A stretch of DNA of 64,000 nucleotides from Sphingomonas sp. dw_22 (GTDB taxonomy: Bacteria > Pseudomonadota > Alphaproteobacteria > Sphingomonadales > Sphingomonadaceae). The number at the start of each line of letters is the position of its first letter. The stretch's first letter is position 1. This document shows, piece by piece, positions 60,406 to 64,000 of this stretch. The position numbers and the translations under genes were made by a program. Location: contig NZ_JAAVVE010000005.1 of the NCBI RefSeq assembly GCF_018449795.1, positions 78,898 through 142,897 of the forward strand, given 5' to 3'. The notes beneath the pieces were generated by a model. The model had not been told where the DNA came from and searched no databases. It saw only the letters and a list, made by a program, of their open reading frames with translations.

Positions 60406-60935
60406 CAGTCGGCGCCCAGCCACAGCGCCACGCGGCGCACCAGCAGCTTGTGATATTCGCGGAACAGCATCGCATAGCCGGGGCGGCTGCGCACCCCGTC
60501 GCCGACGATCTCCACGCCGGCCAGCGTGTGCGAAAGCTCCATCCGGGCACGAGCCATGTGCCAGTCCGACGTCACCAGCCGCACGCTCTTGTAGCGATGC
60601 TGGCGCACCCAGCGGGCGGTCTCCTCGGCATTGGAGCGGGTGTCGACCGATTCATGGCCGAGATCGACGCAGCAAGCGAACAGCTCGCGGTCGTTCTTGA
60701 ACTGGGCAGCCAGCTCGTGCGGGCGGACATCGGGATCGACGCCGCTCACCAGCATCCGCTCGGCATCGCCGGCGCGCAGCACGTCGAGCCCGCGCGCGAT
60801 GCGGCCGGAGCCGCCGGTCAGCACCACGATCGCATCGGTCCTGCGCCCGTCGAGCGGCTTGCCGAGCGTCAGCAGGAAGACGCCGAACCCCACCGCCCAG
60901 GCGAGGACCAGCAGCACGACGAGGCGCCAGATCAC
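60405..60935 (-). CDS. YdcF family (DUF218) membrane protein
   Basis: This 176-residue protein has an N-terminal membrane helix (about 4-22) and a DUF218/YdcF domain: TDAIVVLTGGSGRIARGLDVLRAG, then STNAEETARWVRQ-like helix (TRSNAEETARWVRQHRYKS) and VTSDWHMARARMELSH. YdcF-type proteins may bind S-adenosylmethionine or act on envelope precursors; the function here is unknown. It begins with GTG in an overlap with the ftsX stop and ends at the plsC start. This ftsEX-ydcF-plsC order is common in alphaproteobacteria. Confidence 0.88.
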   Translation of the reverse strand: MIWRLVVLLVLAWAVGFGVFLLTLGKPLDGRRTDAIVVLTGGSGRIARGLDVLRAGDAERMLVSGVDPDVRPHELAAQFKNDRELFACCVDLGHESVDTRSNAEETARWVRQHRYKSVRLVTSDWHMARARMELSHTLAGVEIVGDGVRSRPGYAMLFREYHKLLVRRVALWLGAD

Positions 60936-61816
60936 AGAATCCTCCGCAGCGCGCCGAGCACCGCCAGCCGCGCCGCCACCGTCGCGAGCAGCGCGAAGCC
61001 GAGCGGCAGGAGCAGCAGCAGGAACCAGTCGCGCGGCTGGAGCGCGACGCCGCCCAGCATCTCCGATCCGAGCGCAGCCATCCGCGACTGGAGCAGCCAG
61101 ACGAGCGCCATCGCCGCCACGGTGCCGCCGAGCCCGCCGACGAGCGTGTCGAAGGCGATGCGCCGCTGGAAGAGGCGCGCGACCTGGATATCGGTGGACC
61201 CGAGCATGTGGAGCACTTCGATCGTGTCGCGGTGCGTGTCCAGCCCCGATCGTGCCGCGAGCAGCACGACGGCGGCGGTCGCGGCGGCGATCAGCAGCAT
61301 CAGCCCGGCGGCGAGCAGCGTCATCGTCGTCATGAAATCGCGCACCGGCGACAGCCATTGGGCGTGGCGATCGACCCGCGCGCCCGGGGCGATCCGCCGC
61401 GCGGCCCGTTCGACGGCGGCACTGTCGCCGCGTGCCAAGTCGACGTCGATCATCGCCGGCATCGGCAGGTCGGGATCGAGCCCCGCATCGCCGAGCCAGG
61501 GCTTGAGCAGCTCGGCCAGATGTGCGCGATCGGCTTCGCGGACGCGGGTGACGCCCGGCAATTTGCGGATCTCGGCGAGGACGGCGGCGGCCTGGGCGTC
61601 GCGGCGCTGGGGATCGGGCTCGACGATCTGGACGGTCAGCCGCCCGGCGAGATCGCGGTCGAGCTGGGCGGTGGCGGCGAACATGCCGAGACCCAGCGCG
61701 CCGGCCAGCACGGTGAGGAACACCATGATCGCCATGATCCAGATCATCGCGCGGGTGCGCCGCCCTTCGTCGAGCAGGCGGCGATCGGCGGCGTTGGGAT
61801 TGAGCTGGAGCCTCAT
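60932..61816 (-). CDS. ftsX: Cell division protein FtsX
   Basis: This 294-residue permease-like subunit pairs with FtsE and regulates peptidoglycan hydrolases at the division site. Four membrane helices are visible (about 24-46, 160-190, 220-245, 265-290) around a large periplasmic loop after helix 1. The segments TIEVLHMLGSTDIQVARLFQRRI in the cytoplasmic loop are typical. It overlaps ftsE by 4 bases and ydcF by 4 bases. Confidence 0.93.
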   Translation of the reverse strand: MRLQLNPNAADRRLLDEGRRTRAMIWIMAIMVFLTVLAGALGLGMFAATAQLDRDLAGRLTVQIVEPDPQRRDAQAAAVLAEIRKLPGVTRVREADRAHLAELLKPWLGDAGLDPDLPMPAMIDVDLARGDSAAVERAARRIAPGARVDRHAQWLSPVRDFMTTMTLLAAGLMLLIAAATAAVVLLAARSGLDTHRDTIEVLHMLGSTDIQVARLFQRRIAFDTLVGGLGGTVAAMALVWLLQSRMAALGSEMLGGVALQPRDWFLLLLLPLGFALLATVAARLAVLGALRRIL

Positions 61817-62514
61817 GGCCGCCCCGGCGGATTGCGCAGCGCGCCGGTGGGATCGCTCACCCGCCCCTTCTCCAGCCGCATCATGTGTGCGCTCGGGATG
61901 CGGTTGATGAGGTGGAAGTCGTGCGTGGCGACGACGACGGTGGTGCCCAGCCGATTGAGCGAATCGAACAGGTGGAGCAGCCGCTCGGCCATGTCGGGAT
62001 CGACGTTGCCGGTGGGTTCGTCGGCGACGAGGATCTCGGGCCGGCCGATCACCGCGCGGGCGATGGCGATGCGCTGCTGCTCGCCGCCCGACAGCGTGGG
62101 AGGGCGCGCGCGGCCGCGATCGGTGAGGCCCACCCATTCGAGCATCTCGCGCACCGGCGCCTCGATATCGCCTTCGGAGACGCCGGCGACGCGCAGCGGC
62201 AGGGCGATATTGTCATAGGCGGAAAGGTGCGGGACCAGCCGGAAATCCTGGAACACCACGCCGATGCGGCGGCGGAAGCCGGGCAGGCGCTGGCGGGGGA
62301 GCGCGCCGGCATCCTCGCCGAACAGGCGAACCGTGCCGCGCGTCGGCCGCTGGGCGAGGTAAAGCAGCTTGAGCAGCGAGGTCTTGCCCGCGCCGGAGGG
62401 GCCGGTGAGGAAATAGAAGGCGCCGGTGCTGAGCGTGAAGCTCACGTCCGAAAGCGTCTCCGGTCCCGTCCCGTAGCGCAGGCCGACATTCTCGAATTGA
62501 ACGATGTTCGCCAT
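61813..62514 (-). CDS. ftsE: Cell division ATP-binding protein FtsE
   Basis: This 233-residue ABC ATPase shows Walker A in LTGPSGAGKTSLLKLLYLA, the signature LSGGEQQRIAIARAV and Walker B VADEPTGNVDP. With FtsX it couples ATP hydrolysis to cell wall remodelling at the septum. The Met at 62514 is chosen over one 29 codons earlier, which is not family-like. The gene is divergent from the zinc-ribbon gene with 172 bases between; that gap probably holds both promoters. Confidence 0.94.
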   Translation of the reverse strand: MANIVQFENVGLRYGTGPETLSDVSFTLSTGAFYFLTGPSGAGKTSLLKLLYLAQRPTRGTVRLFGEDAGALPRQRLPGFRRRIGVVFQDFRLVPHLSAYDNIALPLRVAGVSEGDIEAPVREMLEWVGLTDRGRARPPTLSGGEQQRIAIARAVIGRPEILVADEPTGNVDPDMAERLLHLFDSLNRLGTTVVVATHDFHLINRIPSAHMMRLEKGRVSDPTGALRNPPGRP

Positions 62515-62686
62515 GCGCCGCTCGGCCGTCCTCCCTATCCGTTCGGCCGGCCAGCCATCGCACAGCCGCCGGGGAGGCTCAAGTCGTCCGGCTGGAGGCA
62601 AAGATGGCGTGACTCTTGCTGCGCCGAGTCGTTGGGGTTAGAATCGCGTTCAGCGGCCAGGGGTTGCCGCTCAGCGAGAACAAGCA

Positions 62687-63412
62687 ATGATCCTGGAATG
62701 CAGCCAGTGCCGTACCCGGTACCTCGTCCCCGACAGCGCGATCGGCGAGGGGCGCACGGTGCGGTGCGCGAGCTGCAAGCATAGCTGGTTCCAGGCGCCC
62801 GAGATCCTCGACCTCGCCACCCGCGCCGCGCCGGGCGACGGCCAGCCGGCGCCTGCCGTCCAGCGCGAGGCCACGCCGCCGCCACCCGAGCCGCCCCGGG
62901 TCTTCGAGGATCCGGTGGCAGCCGCGCCGGACGTTCCCGATTACGATCCCTTCGCGCCGCAGCCGCCGTTCAAGCCGCGCCGCAATCCCGCGCGGCGTTG
63001 GACCGTGGCGGCGATCGTCGCCGGCGTGTCGATGCTGCTCGGCACCGCCGCCATCCTCTATTCGGGCGCGCCGGGGATCGCCGCGCAGCTGGGGCTCGGC
63101 ATCGGCGGCGAAGTGAATACGCCCCTGCTCTTCACCGACAAGGCGGTGGAGCGGCGGACCATGGCCAATGGCAGCGAGCTGTTCATGGTCTCGGGCAAGG
63201 TGGTCAATCCCACGGGCAGCAGGCAATCGGTGCCCGATATCCGCGTGGAGCTGACCGACGCGCATGACCGGCTGGTCTATAGCTGGCGGATCACCCCGCA
63301 GGTCCGCGCGCTCGACGGCAAGGGCACGATCGAGTTCAACGGCGCCAAGGTGGACGTGCCGGCCAGCGCCAAGGTGGTGCAGCTCAGCTTTGCGAGCGAA
63401 ATCGGCGGCTAG
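62687..63412 (+). CDS. MJ0042-type zinc-ribbon membrane protein
   Basis: This 241-residue protein has an N-terminal zinc ribbon (MILECSQCRTRYLVPD with CASCKHSWFQ), a Pro-rich linker (about 50-105), one membrane helix (about 108-128) and a periplasmic domain with VSGKVVNPTGSRQSVPDIRVELTD. It is a regular neighbour of ftsE in alphaproteobacteria, but its function is unknown. Its stop codon abuts the first base of the 266-base inverted repeat. Confidence 0.86.
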   Translation: MILECSQCRTRYLVPDSAIGEGRTVRCASCKHSWFQAPEILDLATRAAPGDGQPAPAVQREATPPPPEPPRVFEDPVAAAPDVPDYDPFAPQPPFKPRRNPARRWTVAAIVAGVSMLLGTAAILYSGAPGIAAQLGLGIGGEVNTPLLFTDKAVERRTMANGSELFMVSGKVVNPTGSRQSVPDIRVELTDAHDRLVYSWRITPQVRALDGKGTIEFNGAKVDVPASAKVVQLSFASEIGG

Positions 63413-63677
63413 GGTCCGCATTCAATACCGGCGACGGTCGTGACGGAGCGGATTGGGCGCACGGCCAGGAGTGAGGAGGGAGCGATGCCGAAGCATCGTG
63501 ACCGACGAGCGACGCCGCCGTGCGCCCAATCCGCCCGCCGCTTTGCGGTCGCCCGGAGAGCTGCGCTGGACGGCGTCGCTTGCTTGCGCGTAGCTTCAGC
63601 TACGCGACTGCGCGGCGCTCCTTGCCAGCGCCGCTCTCCGGGCGATCACGGCCATCGCCGGTATTGAATGCGGACCC
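63412..63677. repeat. 266-base nested inverted repeat with two long internal hairpins
   Basis: Outer arms of 23 bases pair perfectly (63412-63434 with 63655-63677) and extend to 33 bases with three mismatches. Inside are two long hairpins: an 18-base perfect stem (63448-63465 with 63517-63534), itself with a CGATGC-CGAA-GCATCG hairpin at 63483-63498, and a 19-base stem with one mismatch (63551-63569 with 63625-63643), itself with a CGCGTAGCT hairpin at 63587-63606. A three-way structure is therefore possible on either strand. The 3' end of the MATE gene lies in it. Confidence 0.9.
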
Positions 63678-64000
63678 CAACCCAGGCCAGGCGGCTGCCG
63701 TTGAGCAGGGCGGCGACGACCATGCCGATGCCGGAGGCGAAGACCAGCGCGTTGGGGCCCATGTCGAGATGGACGAGCCATAGCCCGACGCCGCCGGTGA
63801 TGACGAAGAAGGCGATGATGCCGTTGACGCCCGCCGCGACCTGATCGCCGAGCGAGCGCAGCGCATAGACGAACACCACCTGCATCCCGTCGAACAGGAT
63901 GAACGGCCCCCAGACCGGCAGCATCGCGATCGCCATGGTATGGACTGCGGGGGTGGCGGGGAACAGGTCCACCACCGGCGCGGGCGCGGCGATCAGCAGC
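63646..64000 (-). CDS. MATE family efflux transporter, C-terminal part
   Basis: This gene runs off the window; only about the last 118 codons are present. The residues include a MATE-like helix pair (MLPVWGPFILFDGMQVVFVYALRSLGDQVAAGVNGIIAFFVITGGVGLWLV, continuous over two helices), then a final helix (ALVFASGIGMVVAALLNGSRLAWV). MATE pumps export cationic drugs with Na+ or H+. The last codons, giving VRIQYRRWP and the stop, are read from the arm of the 266-base inverted repeat. Confidence 0.84.
   Translation of the reverse strand, partial: LLIAAPAPVVDLFPATPAVHTMAIAMLPVWGPFILFDGMQVVFVYALRSLGDQVAAGVNGIIAFFVITGGVGLWLVHLDMGPNALVFASGIGMVVAALLNGSRLAWVGVRIQYRRWP

Noticed and set aside
60405..61358. 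Longer minus-strand reading of the YdcF gene
   Set aside because: The upstream part is Arg/Ala-rich without resemblance and overlaps ftsX; the GTG at 60935 overlapping the ftsX stop fits the family start.

Overview
The window is gene-dense, GC-rich DNA with strong G/C third-position bias, genes packed with 4-base start/stop overlaps, and alphaproteobacterial gene neighbourhoods (dnaQ-hpf-ptsN, plsX-fabH-ihfA-merR, class I lysyl-tRNA synthetase, ftsEX beside an MJ0042 zinc-ribbon protein, COQ9, MmcB). Together with the Cdc48-type ATPase and a small helix-turn-helix protein of a type I associate with sphingomonads, this suggests a chromosomal segment of a Sphingomonas-like member of the Sphingomonadales. 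I see no insertion sequence, prophage, CRISPR array, rRNA or tRNA gene. No gene-free stretch reaches 300 bases.

Layout. 1-9.1 kb: end of dnaQ, hibernation factor and PtsN, a thioesterase, a SleB-type hydrolase, MmcB, an ankyrin protein, a Sco lipoprotein operon, penicillin-binding protein 1A and msrB. 9.4-18.3 kb: sucC-etfB-etfA plus a dioxygenase; an AraC regulator divergent from an unknown 145-residue protein and an MFS exporter; nhaA and class I lysS. 18.4-26.6 kb: two orphan small genes, a DinG-like helicase, a SixA-like phosphatase, merR-ihfA-fabH-plsX-rpmF and a MAPEG protein. 26.6-33.5 kb: an MBL hydrolase, fused pabBC, an aspartate aminotransferase, an exported MsrA, mgtE and a cyclophilin. 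33.5-42 kb: a LysR regulator, a probable small RNA, a Cdc48/p97-like ATPase, an MFS exporter with a monooxygenase, a TSUP permease, prs and gltX. 42-49.4 kb: a tonB-like gene, a riboflavin operon (ribD-ribE-ribBX-ribH), an old-yellow-enzyme reductase, a DMT transporter and COQ9. 49.4-64 kb: feoAB, ssb, the pirin-metW-GNAT-metX cluster, a Tat-exported amine oxidase, hisC-tyrA, plsC, ydcF-ftsX-ftsE, a zinc-ribbon protein and the end of a MATE pump.

Most coding content is housekeeping. The less ordinary material is between genes. A family of dispersed intergenic elements shares the block CAATGTAGGATTT (near 19.0, 22.9, 39.5 and 59.7 kb); three of the four lie between convergent genes directly after a stop codon, and two share further blocks at nearly fixed spacing. 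Two copies are paired with a GCAAAGTGC hairpin, one of these next to a helix-turn-helix gene. A 266-base nested, multi-branched inverted repeat lies at 63.4-63.7 kb and supplies the last codons of the MATE gene. A probable MmgR/SuhB-like small RNA lies just before the Cdc48-like gene. I did not find a convincing new defence or biosynthetic system; these elements are the best candidates for something undescribed.
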